DNA from: CAZHDI01 sp964531285
GTDB lineage: Bacteria; Pseudomonadota; Alphaproteobacteria; JAJFIK01
Reading direction: 5' to 3'
DNA: 12,370 nucleotides
NCBI GenBank assembly: GCA_964531285.1
Contig: CAZHDI010000099.1
Span: 1 to 12,370 of the forward strand
The position numbers and the translations under genes were made by a program. A model generated the notes under the pieces. It made no database searches and had not been told where the DNA came from. It saw only the letters and a list, made by a program, of their open reading frames with translations. Below, one piece after another: positions 1 through 6,962 of this stretch; within the stretch, counting starts at the first letter, position 1; each line of letters starts with the position of its first letter.

Positions 1-103
1 GCCGGGCGGCCTGCGCCTGGAGCCGCGATAGCGCATCGTCGATCGGCGCCCCGAGCATCAGAGACCCCAAACCGTTGAGCAAGCGGTTTTGCGCGCGCCC
101 CAT
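1..103 (-). CDS. possible N-terminal part of an unidentified protein, cut by the window edge
   Basis: Reading the minus strand from the ATG at 103-101 gives 34 codons with no stop up to the window edge. The peptide begins MGRAQNRLLNGLGSLMLG and continues with an Asp/Ala/Gln/Arg-rich helical stretch, which has a plausible protein composition rather than the Arg/His/Pro-rich look of antisense frames. It would be divergent from the gene starting at 206, leaving about 100 bp for promoters of both. There is no clear Shine-Dalgarno sequence in front of the ATG. I do not recognise the protein, and so short an open frame could be chance. More sequence to the left would settle it. Confidence 0.3.
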   Translation of the reverse strand, partial: MGRAQNRLLNGLGSLMLGAPIDDALSRLQAQAAR

Positions 104-205
104 GACGGCATGATCATTCGACGGTCCGGTTCTTGCTGGTCATGCTGGCATGTGGAGTTTCGCGCACCGTCCTGCGGACCGGCGCACCAGTATCGGGTGA
201 GTATC

Positions 206-592
206 ATGTCGAATGCCGTCATCGAGACCCAAGAGACCGCCACGAAAACCAATGTCGTTCCGTTTCAGGACACCGACTATGACTGGGACCGGTTGAACGG
301 TCTGTCGGACACGGATCTGGACCGGGGCATCGCCATGGGCCTGTTCGGATCGGCGTCGGGCCGCGCCTTTAAGATGGCGCTCGCGATCCGGACCAAGCGG
401 CGTCATGACTTTGCCGAGGAGAGCCTCGCATCGGTCCGGGATCTGACCGAAAGCCAGCTGGAACGCACGGCGGGAGCCGCAGCCGAGGCGCGCGCGGCCC
501 GTCAGGCGGCCATGGTCGCCGGCGGTATCTCCGTGGTTGCCGTGGCCGCGGCGCTTGTCGCGATGATGGCGGCTTTCGGCGTCCTGTCCTAA
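206..592 (+). CDS. small tail-anchored hypothetical protein
   Basis: A 128-residue protein that I do not recognise. The N-terminal half (residues 1-60) is polar and acidic, with a DTDYDWDRL segment around 22-30 and a Gly-rich stretch at 41-53. Residues 60-103 are charged and helical (Arg/Glu/Ala-rich), possibly a short coiled coil. Residues 104-126 form one hydrophobic segment that ends two residues before the C terminus, so the protein is probably anchored in the inner membrane by its tail with the bulk in the cytoplasm. I chose the ATG at 206 because GGGTGA lies at 195-200, five bases upstream. The frame stays open upstream to an ATG at 89, but that extension is Cys/Trp/Arg-rich and looks non-coding. 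A double-hairpin repeat begins 38 bp after the stop. Nothing ties it firmly to polysaccharide synthesis. Confidence 0.7.
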   Translation: MSNAVIETQETATKTNVVPFQDTDYDWDRLNGLSDTDLDRGIAMGLFGSASGRAFKMALAIRTKRRHDFAEESLASVRDLTESQLERTAGAAAEARAARQAAMVAGGISVVAVAAALVAMMAAFGVLS

Positions 593-630
593 GGCAAGCC
601 TGCCCTGGCAGGACACCGCAAAGCAGGATA

Positions 631-799
631 CTAGTGGAGCGAATTTGACATTTGAGTCCCACTCGCAGCGTGGCCCGTTCTCAAATGTCAAATTCAAAAG
701 CTCCACTAGAAACAATGACTTGCTAGTGGTTCTTCCGACTCCGACACTTGCAAACGCAGGTGCCGCGAGGGGATGCAAGTGTCGGAGTCGAACCACTAG
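631..799. repeat. double bulged-hairpin intergenic element, copy 1 (BIME/REPIN-like)
   Basis: Two long hairpins sit side by side. Hairpin 1: outer stem 631-640 with 700-709 (ctagtggagc/gctccactag, 10 bp), a 4-nt bulge aaaa at 696-699 in the right arm, an inner perfect 16-bp stem 641-656 with 680-695, and a 23-nt loop. A 13-nt linker, aaacaatgacttg, covers 710-722. Hairpin 2: outer stem 723-732 with 790-799 (10 bp), a 4-nt bulge ttcc at 733-736 in the left arm, an inner perfect 16-bp stem 737-752 with 774-789, and a 21-nt loop. The reverse complement of hairpin 1's right arm matches hairpin 2's left arm at 20 of 30 positions, so the element is an inverted pair of one unit, with the bulges facing the linker. 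A second copy lies at 8512-8678. It resembles REP/BIME or REPIN elements in design, but I cannot name a family. It ends 15 bp before the ribosome-binding site of the next gene. Confidence 0.88.
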
Positions 800-813
800 G
801 ACGGCTCACGATT

Positions 814-819
814 GAGGAG
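814..819 (+). promoter_or_regulatory. ribosome-binding site of the lipoprotein gene
   Basis: GAGGAG, seven bases before the ATG at 827. It decides the start: the frame is open a little further upstream to a TTG at 812, but that codon overlaps this site and is not a credible start. Confidence 0.75.
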
Positions 820-826
820 CCGTCCC

Positions 827-1237
827 ATGCGCCATATCGGGTCCGTCCGTTTCCCCCGTTCTGTTGCCGTGCTGCTGGCGGCCGGCGTTCTGGCCGGTTG
901 TGCCGCCACGCCGCACTTCCGTGACGATTATTTGCCGCCCGTCGCCGAAATCATCGCACCCGACCGACCGGATGCGGACGATCGCGCGTATATCGTCTCA
1001 GATGAAATTGATGTGAGCATCGCCGTGCGCGGTCAGATCGCCACGGTCGAATTCTACAAATCGGAAACCGAGCGGTTCACCATGACCGATGGTGCCTGTT
1101 ACCTGAGCATGCTTCACGTCATGCCGGGGCAGGGCAACTGGATCAAGGTCGATGTCAATGAGAAGGGCTGGTTTCTGCGGGCCCGCTCGGTGGACGGGGC
1201 GGTTGCGGGCAGCGCGCGATGCGTGTATTTACCGTAA
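827..1237 (+). CDS. small predicted outer-envelope lipoprotein, function unknown
   Basis: A 136-residue protein with a classic lipoprotein signal: basic N-terminal region (RHIGSVRFPR), hydrophobic core 12-23 and lipobox LAGC at 22-25, with Cys25 as the lipidation site. The residue after Cys25 is Ala, so export to the outer membrane is likely rather than inner-membrane retention. The mature part has alternating hydrophobic residues (roughly 57-80 and 105-134) suggesting a small beta-rich domain. Cys91 and Cys132 could form a disulfide in the periplasm. I do not recognise a family. It is the only gene between the double-hairpin element and the exported acidic protein, and stands alone with about 270 bp before the next gene. 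A link to polysaccharide export is possible from position only. Confidence 0.78.
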   Translation: MRHIGSVRFPRSVAVLLAAGVLAGCAATPHFRDDYLPPVAEIIAPDRPDADDRAYIVSDEIDVSIAVRGQIATVEFYKSETERFTMTDGACYLSMLHVMPGQGNWIKVDVNEKGWFLRARSVDGAVAGSARCVYLP

Positions 1238-1508
1238 TTCACGAGCGCAGCTTGGTCCTCCGGCCGGCCGATCCCTGGAAAGCGGTTAAAGAGTGATGGA
1301 TCAACGCGTTACGGCGGCGTGACGAGGATGACCAAAACTCAGGGCTCTTGTATGGTCTGCGCAACTTCTTATTGATCCGTAGCACTGTCTCATAACCGCC
1401 CGGGATGAGGCGGGTGGTGCCTTGAAGCCCGTTTGGAATCGGCAGACCAATGGCGGCAAGCGACGACGGTGCACGCCGGATCATCAGACCCGACAGAGGT
1501 GGAGTGAC

Positions 1509-2153
1509 ATGACGATAACGACAGACAGTCTGGCGCGCGGCGCCCGCATGCAGGGCATGCGCCTCATCGCGATCGCCGCCGGCGTTGCGGCCTGTGCGGT
1601 CATGGCCGTGCTTCCGGCCCATGCCCAGGACAATCCGCCCCCGGCCGGTCCGACGAGCCAGGCCGGGCAAGTGCTTCTCGATCAGATCCGCGGTGCCTTC
1701 CTGGATAATGTCGGCACTGTGGACGAAGACGTGCTGGCCAGCGATCTCGCCGACCTCATCCAGACGGCCATCGAGACCGGTGCGGTGACCGCGGACGATG
1801 CGGCCAAGGCTCTGTTCGCGGCGGTGTCCTCGACCGACAGTTTCATCGCCCAGACGGTTCAGGCCAAGGCGGCCGCCATTGTGACGAACAATGTCACCGG
1901 CCCGGCCCAGACCAGCTTTATCGCCTCGGTCTACACCGTGGCCCCGAGCGAGACCGTCTCGACTTTCGAAGCCAATGTGAGCCCCGCTGTTCAGCAGACG
2001 GTTCAAGCCGTCAAGGCAACGGTCGCGCCGCCGGAGACCAACGACACCTCCAACAACGACAATAATCAGTCCGACAACGACAACAGCCCGGCGGATGACG
2101 ACGGCGACGACAACGGCAACGAGCCCGACCCCACCGATCCGGGATCGAACTGA
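1509..2153 (+). CDS. exported protein with an acidic Asn/Asp-rich C-terminal tail, function unknown
   Basis: A 214-residue protein. Residues 17-39 form a signal peptide (MRLIAIAAGVAACAVMAVLP then AHA), with likely signal-peptidase I cleavage after AHA39, so the mature protein begins at Gln40 in the periplasm or outside. Residues 50-170 are alanine/valine/threonine-rich and predicted mostly helical. Residues 176-214 are low-complexity and strongly acidic, built of Asn, Asp, Ser and Pro, and could bind calcium or remain disordered. The ATG at 1509 follows GGTGGAG at 1498-1504. ATGs at residues 14 and 17 would give a more usual signal-peptide length and are possible alternative starts. It lies 17 bp before the TPR-like membrane protein and 0.9 kb before the Wzc-like gene, so an exopolysaccharide-associated role is inferred from context. 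No known family was recognised. Confidence 0.75.
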   Translation: MTITTDSLARGARMQGMRLIAIAAGVAACAVMAVLPAHAQDNPPPAGPTSQAGQVLLDQIRGAFLDNVGTVDEDVLASDLADLIQTAIETGAVTADDAAKALFAAVSSTDSFIAQTVQAKAAAIVTNNVTGPAQTSFIASVYTVAPSETVSTFEANVSPAVQQTVQAVKATVAPPETNDTSNNDNNQSDNDNSPADDDGDDNGNEPDPTDPGSN

Positions 2154-2170
2154 CGCGCGGGGCCGGACCC

Positions 2171-2947
2171 ATGACGGCGACCGATGCGCCAGATATTGCG
2201 CCAGATACGGGGCAGGGGCGGACATCCTCCGCGGACCGGGCATCATGGCCAGTGGCGGGCTGGCTTGCCGCTCCGGTCCGGGATATCCGGCGCACGCTCG
2301 TCATGGCCGCTCTCGGGGTGATTGCGGGCACCATGGCACTCCATGCCGGAGGGCGGCTGGCTGCCGAGACGGCGGCCTTTCAGGCGGTTCCGGTGTTGAT
2401 TGAGGAATACGGGCCCGGCGCCGCGGATCCCGAAATGCTGGAACCGGCCACGGCAGCCCTGGAGCGCAAAGCTTTGTGGTCGGCGTCCGCCGCCCGCGAG
2501 CAGGCCCGCCTTCAACTGCTCATCGCCGATCGCTTGGATGATCAGGACCGCATGGCGGCGGCCCGGGACCGGCTTGAGATCGCCCTGGCCCGCGCACCGA
2601 TGGACGGGCGGGCCTGGGCCAATCTGGCGCGCGCCCGGCTGGCATCCGGCTCCGATCCTGCCGCGGTCGGCGCGGCCCTGCGGCTGGCGTTGATTTTCGG
2701 GCATGCGGATGTGCCGTATGCGGATATCCGGGCCACGGTCGGCGCGGACATCCGTGGCGCCCTCGATGACGAGACCCGGGTGATGCTGCACCGGGATGTG
2801 GAGCGCTTATGGGACCGGCGCGACCGCTCAAACGGATTTCGGCGGCTTGCGCGATCCGAAGGCGGCCAAGGTCTGATTTATCAAACATTCCTGGGACGGC
2901 CCGACACACTCGACGCGATCACACGGTTCCTGGCGAACCCGGCGTGA
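2171..2947 (+). CDS. membrane-anchored protein with a TPR-like helical region
   Basis: A 258-residue protein. An N-terminal polar tail (1-38, Asp/Pro/Gly-rich) is followed by one membrane segment at about 41-58 and then a soluble domain that is probably periplasmic. Residues 114-172 contain a helix pair (DDQDRMAAARDRLEIALARAP and MDGRAWANLARARLASG) whose Ala/Leu spacing resembles a tetratricopeptide repeat, usually a protein-protein contact surface. The C-terminal third is Arg/Asp-rich and helical. The ATG at 2171 is 17 bp after the stop of the exported acidic protein, so the two are probably cotranscribed. The Wzc-like gene starts 80 bp downstream. The Shine-Dalgarno sequence is weak. I infer a scaffold or assembly role in polysaccharide export, but nothing in the sequence names a specific function. 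Confidence 0.72.
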   Translation: MTATDAPDIAPDTGQGRTSSADRASWPVAGWLAAPVRDIRRTLVMAALGVIAGTMALHAGGRLAAETAAFQAVPVLIEEYGPGAADPEMLEPATAALERKALWSASAAREQARLQLLIADRLDDQDRMAAARDRLEIALARAPMDGRAWANLARARLASGSDPAAVGAALRLALIFGHADVPYADIRATVGADIRGALDDETRVMLHRDVERLWDRRDRSNGFRRLARSEGGQGLIYQTFLGRPDTLDAITRFLANPA

Positions 2948-3027
2948 CTGTTCACGGATCCCCTCGGATCCCTTGCCAAGGCCCTGGTGCTCCCCGGCAA
3001 CCAGAGGCCGCTTGAGAAGACCAGATT

Positions 3028-5244
3028 ATGAATGACACGGACCATATCCGGAGCGCCATTCCGGCGCCAGGCGAGACCGAGACCGGCACCCAGGCAGGCG
3101 CGCCGATGATCTCGTTCGTCGAGATCTTTCAGATTCTGAATGCCCGGCGCTGGATCGTTCTGGGTATTTTCGCGGTGATCATGACGCTGACGGTCTTGGC
3201 GCTGATGCAGATGACCCCGCGCTATACCGCGTCCGCGACCGTCATGATCGACACGAGCGAAGCGCGGATCGTCGACGTGGAGTCGGTTCTGCCGCAAATG
3301 GCGGCCGACCAGACGACCCTTGAGAATCAGGTCCAGATCCTGCGCTCGCGCGGGCTGGCCCGCCGGGTGATCGACGAGTTGAACCTGGACCAGCGTCAGT
3401 GGTTCTACGCGCCGCAAGGCCAGACATCGGTGTTGAGTTCCCTCAACCCGCTCAGCTGGTTCGGCGGCGGCGATAACACACCGCAAGCACCAAGTACGGA
3501 TTCGCTGATCGACCGCCTGCTGGGCGGGCAGAGGATCAGTATTGAGGGCCTCTCGACCGTCATCCGGATCGAATACACCTCGATTTATCCGGACAAGGCG
3601 GCGCTCCTCGCCAATACCATCGCCGAGAACTACGTCAACGATCAGCTTGAGGCCAAATTCGAAGCCAATGAGCGGGCCACGACATGGCTGGCCGAACAGA
3701 TCGAAAAACTCGGTGACGAGGTGAACCATGCCGAACGCATGGTCGAGCAGTACAAGATCGAGAACAATCTGACGACGACGGAGAAGGGCGGCACGCTGCT
3801 CAATCAGCAGCTTGCCAATCTCAATGCCCAACTCTCCCTGGCCCGGGCCGATCATGCCGAGGCGGAGGCCAAAGTGAGCCAGGCGCGCGATCTTTATCGC
3901 GCCGGCGGCGACATCGACTCGGTGACACAGGTGGTCGCGTCAGGGCTCATTCAACAGTTGCGGAACCAGGAAACCCAGCTTCTGCGCCGCGAGGCGGAAC
4001 TCAGCAACCGGTATGGCGCACGCCATCCGCGCATGGTGCAGATCCGCGCCGAGAAGCAGAACCTGGCCGACAAGATCGACCGCGAGGTTCAGCGGATCAT
4101 TCAACAGCTGTCCAACGAAGCCGATGTGATGGCCGCCCGGATGGGCGCCATTGAAAGCCGGCTGAACACTCTGGAATCGCAGGCCGCCGAGCAGCGCAAG
4201 GCCGAGATCAAGCTGCGCGATCTGGAGCGCGCGGCGAACACCAAACGCCAGCAGCATGAGTCGCTGCTCAAGCGGTTCACCGAGACCCGCGGCCAGGACT
4301 CGATCCAGCAATCCGATGCCCGTCTGTTGTCGGAAGCCCGCGTGCCGGGCGGCCCGAGCTATCCGCGCACATCCATGATCATCGGCGTCATGTCGGTCGT
4401 CTCCCTGGCCTTTGGCGTCATGGCCGCCTTTGTCGTGGAAGGCCTCGACAACGGCTTCCGCCGCAGCGAGCAGGTTCAGCACGCCTTGGGCACCCCCGTG
4501 CTGTCCACCGTCCGCGAGATCGAAGCCAAGGCCCTGGCCGGCGGGGTGCGTCTGGTCGATTACGTGATCGACAAACCGCTTTCCAGTTTCGCCGAGGCGC
4601 TACGGGGATTCGAAACCTCGCTCATGCTGTCCGATGTCGACAGCAAGCCGAAGGTGATCCTGGTGACGTCTGCGCTGCCGTCGGAAGGCAAGACCAGCTT
4701 TGCCGCCAGCTACGCCCGGCTCAGCGCGCAAAAGGGGATGAAAACCCTGCTGATCGACGGCGACCTGCGGCATCCCTCCGTGCTGGAGGCGTTCGGCAAA
4801 TCGCACGCCGAGATCGGGATCGTGGATTATCTGGCGCATCAAAAAGAGATCGGCGAGGTGATCGTCGACGATACCTTGACCGCGCTGCGGATCCTTCCCG
4901 TGGGTCAAAAGGCGGTGAACCCGTCCGACCTTCTGGCCTCCGACCGGATGCGGTCTCTGATGGAATCCCTGCGCAGCGAATACGATTTGATCGTGATCGA
5001 CAGCGCGCCCCTGTTGCCGGTGCATGACACCAAGCATCTGGCGCGGCTGTCGGACAAGGTGGTGTTCATCGTGCGCTGGGATCACACCCCGCGCCGGGCG
5101 GCCGTGGCCGCGCTTCAAGGTCTCAGGGACCTGGATATGCCGGTCGCCGGTGCAGTGCTTACGCGCGCTGATACGCGCCGCCATGCCTATTACACCTATG
5201 GTTCGTATCAGTATTATCACTACAACAAGTACTACGAAGGTTAG
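3028..5244 (+). CDS. polysaccharide co-polymerase with fused BY-kinase (Wzc/ExoP/GumC family)
   Basis: A 738-residue inner-membrane protein, normal length for the fused Wzc type. It controls chain length and export of exopolysaccharide, with an ATP-dependent bacterial tyrosine kinase on the cytoplasmic side. Membrane segment 1 is at about 41-61. A Wzz-type periplasmic domain follows, with long coiled coils around 205-285 and 305-425. The Pro-rich motif VPGGPSYPR (439-447) precedes membrane segment 2 at about 449-470. The kinase domain has Walker A SALPSEGKTS (548-557), Walker A' TLLIDGDLR (573-581) and Walker B DLIVIDSAP (653-661). The C-terminal tail 721-736 holds nine tyrosines, the usual autophosphorylation cluster whose phosphorylation state drives oligomer cycling. 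The ATG follows GAGAAGA at 3014-3020. The sugar phosphotransferase gene starts 71 bp downstream, so the two are probably one transcript. A Wzb-like phosphatase is not visible in the window. Family assignment is secure; the exact polymer is unknown. Confidence 0.95.
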   Translation: MNDTDHIRSAIPAPGETETGTQAGAPMISFVEIFQILNARRWIVLGIFAVIMTLTVLALMQMTPRYTASATVMIDTSEARIVDVESVLPQMAADQTTLENQVQILRSRGLARRVIDELNLDQRQWFYAPQGQTSVLSSLNPLSWFGGGDNTPQAPSTDSLIDRLLGGQRISIEGLSTVIRIEYTSIYPDKAALLANTIAENYVNDQLEAKFEANERATTWLAEQIEKLGDEVNHAERMVEQYKIENNLTTTEKGGTLLNQQLANLNAQLSLARADHAEAEAKVSQARDLYRAGGDIDSVTQVVASGLIQQLRNQETQLLRREAELSNRYGARHPRMVQIRAEKQNLADKIDREVQRIIQQLSNEADVMAARMGAIESRLNTLESQAAEQRKAEIKLRDLERAANTKRQQHESLLKRFTETRGQDSIQQSDARLLSEARVPGGPSYPRTSMIIGVMSVVSLAFGVMAAFVVEGLDNGFRRSEQVQHALGTPVLSTVREIEAKALAGGVRLVDYVIDKPLSSFAEALRGFETSLMLSDVDSKPKVILVTSALPSEGKTSFAASYARLSAQKGMKTLLIDGDLRHPSVLEAFGKSHAEIGIVDYLAHQKEIGEVIVDDTLTALRILPVGQKAVNPSDLLASDRMRSLMESLRSEYDLIVIDSAPLLPVHDTKHLARLSDKVVFIVRWDHTPRRAAVAALQGLRDLDMPVAGAVLTRADTRRHAYYTYGSYQYYHYNKYYEG

Positions 5245-5304
5245 GGTTAACACGCGCCGTCGGGTGCCGTGTGGATGACGGTGCCCGCAGCGCGCACAAG
5301 CGAC

Positions 5305-5310
5305 AGGTGA
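5305..5310 (+). promoter_or_regulatory. ribosome-binding site favouring the ATG at 5316
   Basis: AGGTGA with a five-base spacer before the ATG at 5316. The in-frame ATG at 5271 has only weak purine runs in front of it, so the shorter protein is preferred. Confidence 0.55.
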
Positions 5311-5315
5311 CACCC

Positions 5316-6842
5316 ATGGGGGGGAGTCAGGGCGCTGTCGGATCGCCGCCGGGCGAGCCGGAGCGGAACGATCCCACGCCGAAACCTCTGGAATCCGCGC
5401 CGATTGCCATCGACGGCATCGGGACCAATGCGCCCATGCACCTGTCCAAGCGGCGCATCTTCTTCGATTTCATCTGGATCGCGGATCTTCTGGTGTGTGT
5501 CAGCGCCGGATATCTGGGCGATTGGCTCTACCACACGCTGCTCAGTGGCGGCGGCGATGGCAATCCGCGAATCGGATTGCTGTTCGGCCTAGGGCTCGGG
5601 ACCGTCTATGTCCTCTACAGCCATCGCATGCGCCGCTATGAGCCGGTGGCGATGTTATCGCCGTCATCATTGGCCGGATTGGTCGAGCCGGTCCTGCGCG
5701 CCTGGGGCATCGCCGTCTTTACGACGGTCACCATCACCTATCTCCTCAAGCTCGGTGACGAACTGGCCCGCGGCACACTGATCATTGCCAGCCTCGTTGC
5801 GCTGACCGGGCTTGTGCTGTCCCGGCGGTTCATCGCGAATCTTGCGCGCCGGCTCACGCGGAGCGGGCGTCCGCTCAGCTTACGCGTCGCCGTGATCGGG
5901 GTTGGCGACCGGCTACAGGAAGTGCTGAGCGATCTGCGCACCGAACAAAGCGGCATGGACATCATCGAAGTGACCGCGCGCCAGTCCGTCGGCTTGTTTC
6001 TTACTCCGGAGGGCCAGACGGACCTGCGCGGGTTCATCGCCAAGGCCCGAAGCGCCCATGCCGAGCAGATCATCTTTGCGTGCTCGGCACCGGAGATCGC
6101 GGATGCCCGCCGGGTGGTCGATCTGCTCTCGGTGTCCGGCATTCCGGTCGGCGTCGCCTTCGACCGTCAGTTCCACCGGCTGCTGGATTACGGTCTTGAG
6201 CAGATTGGCCCGACGCCTTACGTCCAGATCCGTCCTCATACGCAATATGGCGTTCAGGGCCTTTTGAAGCGGATCTTCGACATTGTCTTTTCCGCCGTCG
6301 TCCTGATGTGCCTCATCCCAGTCTTCGCGGTGATCGCGGCGGCGATCAAGCTCGATTCGCGCGGCCCCGTGATTTTCCGGCAGCGCCGGCATGGGCTCGG
6401 GCACAAGGTGTTCACGATCTTCAAATTCCGCAGCATGACCACCGAGGATGACGGCGATCATGTGAAGCAAGCCACCCGCCGGGATCCGCGCGTCACCCGG
6501 GTGGGCGGCTTTCTGCGCCGCACGAGCCTCGATGAATTGCCGCAATTCATGAATGTGCTTTTGGGGGATATGTCCGTGGTCGGACCGCGGCCCCACGCGC
6601 TCACCCACAACCGTCAGCATGCCAGCGAAGTGGAGATGTACGCCCTGCGGCACAATGTGAAACCCGGGATCACGGGGTGGGCGCAGGTGAACGGATTCCG
6701 CGGCGAGACCGCGTCCCTCGATCAGATGAAAGCCCGGGTCGAACACGACCTGTGGTACATACGGAACTGGTCGCTCTGGCTGGATATCAAGATCGTGGTG
6801 ATGACCGTGATGGCCGTCTTGCTGCCGCGCAACGCGTACTGA
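5316..6842 (+). CDS. polyprenyl-phosphate sugar-1-phosphate transferase (WcaJ/ExoY/GumD type)
   Basis: A 508-residue inner-membrane enzyme that starts the lipid-linked repeat unit by moving a hexose-1-phosphate from a nucleotide sugar to undecaprenyl phosphate. It is the long form of the family: four N-terminal membrane segments (about 47-67, 85-102, 127-143, 153-169), a Rossmann-like domain opening with RVAVIGVGD near 190, then a membrane segment at 319-342 and the catalytic domain to the end. Family motifs are KRIFDI (318-323), IFKFRSM (368-374), DPRVTRVGGFLRRTSLDELP (390-409) with the Asp406-Glu407 dyad that is catalytic in characterised members such as PglC, VVGPRPHA (421-428) and KPGITGWAQVNGFRGE (449-464). 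The sugar, glucose or galactose, cannot be told from sequence alone. An in-frame ATG at 5271 would add 15 residues. It follows the Wzc-like gene by 71 bp and faces the convergent WcaI-like gene. Confidence 0.94.
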   Translation: MGGSQGAVGSPPGEPERNDPTPKPLESAPIAIDGIGTNAPMHLSKRRIFFDFIWIADLLVCVSAGYLGDWLYHTLLSGGGDGNPRIGLLFGLGLGTVYVLYSHRMRRYEPVAMLSPSSLAGLVEPVLRAWGIAVFTTVTITYLLKLGDELARGTLIIASLVALTGLVLSRRFIANLARRLTRSGRPLSLRVAVIGVGDRLQEVLSDLRTEQSGMDIIEVTARQSVGLFLTPEGQTDLRGFIAKARSAHAEQIIFACSAPEIADARRVVDLLSVSGIPVGVAFDRQFHRLLDYGLEQIGPTPYVQIRPHTQYGVQGLLKRIFDIVFSAVVLMCLIPVFAVIAAAIKLDSRGPVIFRQRRHGLGHKVFTIFKFRSMTTEDDGDHVKQATRRDPRVTRVGGFLRRTSLDELPQFMNVLLGDMSVVGPRPHALTHNRQHASEVEMYALRHNVKPGITGWAQVNGFRGETASLDQMKARVEHDLWYIRNWSLWLDIKIVVMTVMAVLLPRNAY

Positions 6843-6962
6843 TCCGCATTGAGAGCGTTTTCAGCAGTGAGCGCAGCGAACGGGTGCAGTTTTGCGGTTC
6901 GATAATGCGGCAGATCAAAACCATCCAGCGCAGTCCATGTTCTGGAATAGGGTGAATGCGCC

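Noticed and set aside
122..181. Inverted repeat CGGTCCG/CGGACCG in front of the 206 gene as an operator
   Set aside because: Seven GC-rich pairs 46 bases apart are expected by chance in this composition, and no known operator matches.
599..612. Hairpin CCTGCC/GGCAGG just after the 592 stop as an intrinsic terminator
   Set aside because: The stem is short with almost no loop and no T-tract follows.
140..796. Minus-strand open frame of 218 codons covering the double-hairpin element
   Set aside because: It is antisense to the tail-anchored protein and runs through both hairpins; composition is that of a shadow frame.
631..799. Integron attC site or cassette border
   Set aside because: The bulged palindromic folds recall attC, but the GTT/AAC core-site boxes are missing at the ends and two hairpins are present instead of one. 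No integrase or cassette array is in view.
1239..2246. Long minus-strand open frame (335 codons)
   Set aside because: It lies antisense to the exported acidic protein gene, is Arg/Gly/His/Val-rich without domain sense, and the plus strand has a signal peptide and a ribosome-binding site.
6844..6910. Inverted repeat CCGCATT/AATGCGG between the convergent genes as a bidirectional terminator
   Set aside because: Only seven pairs with a loop of more than 50 bases and no T-tract; likely chance.
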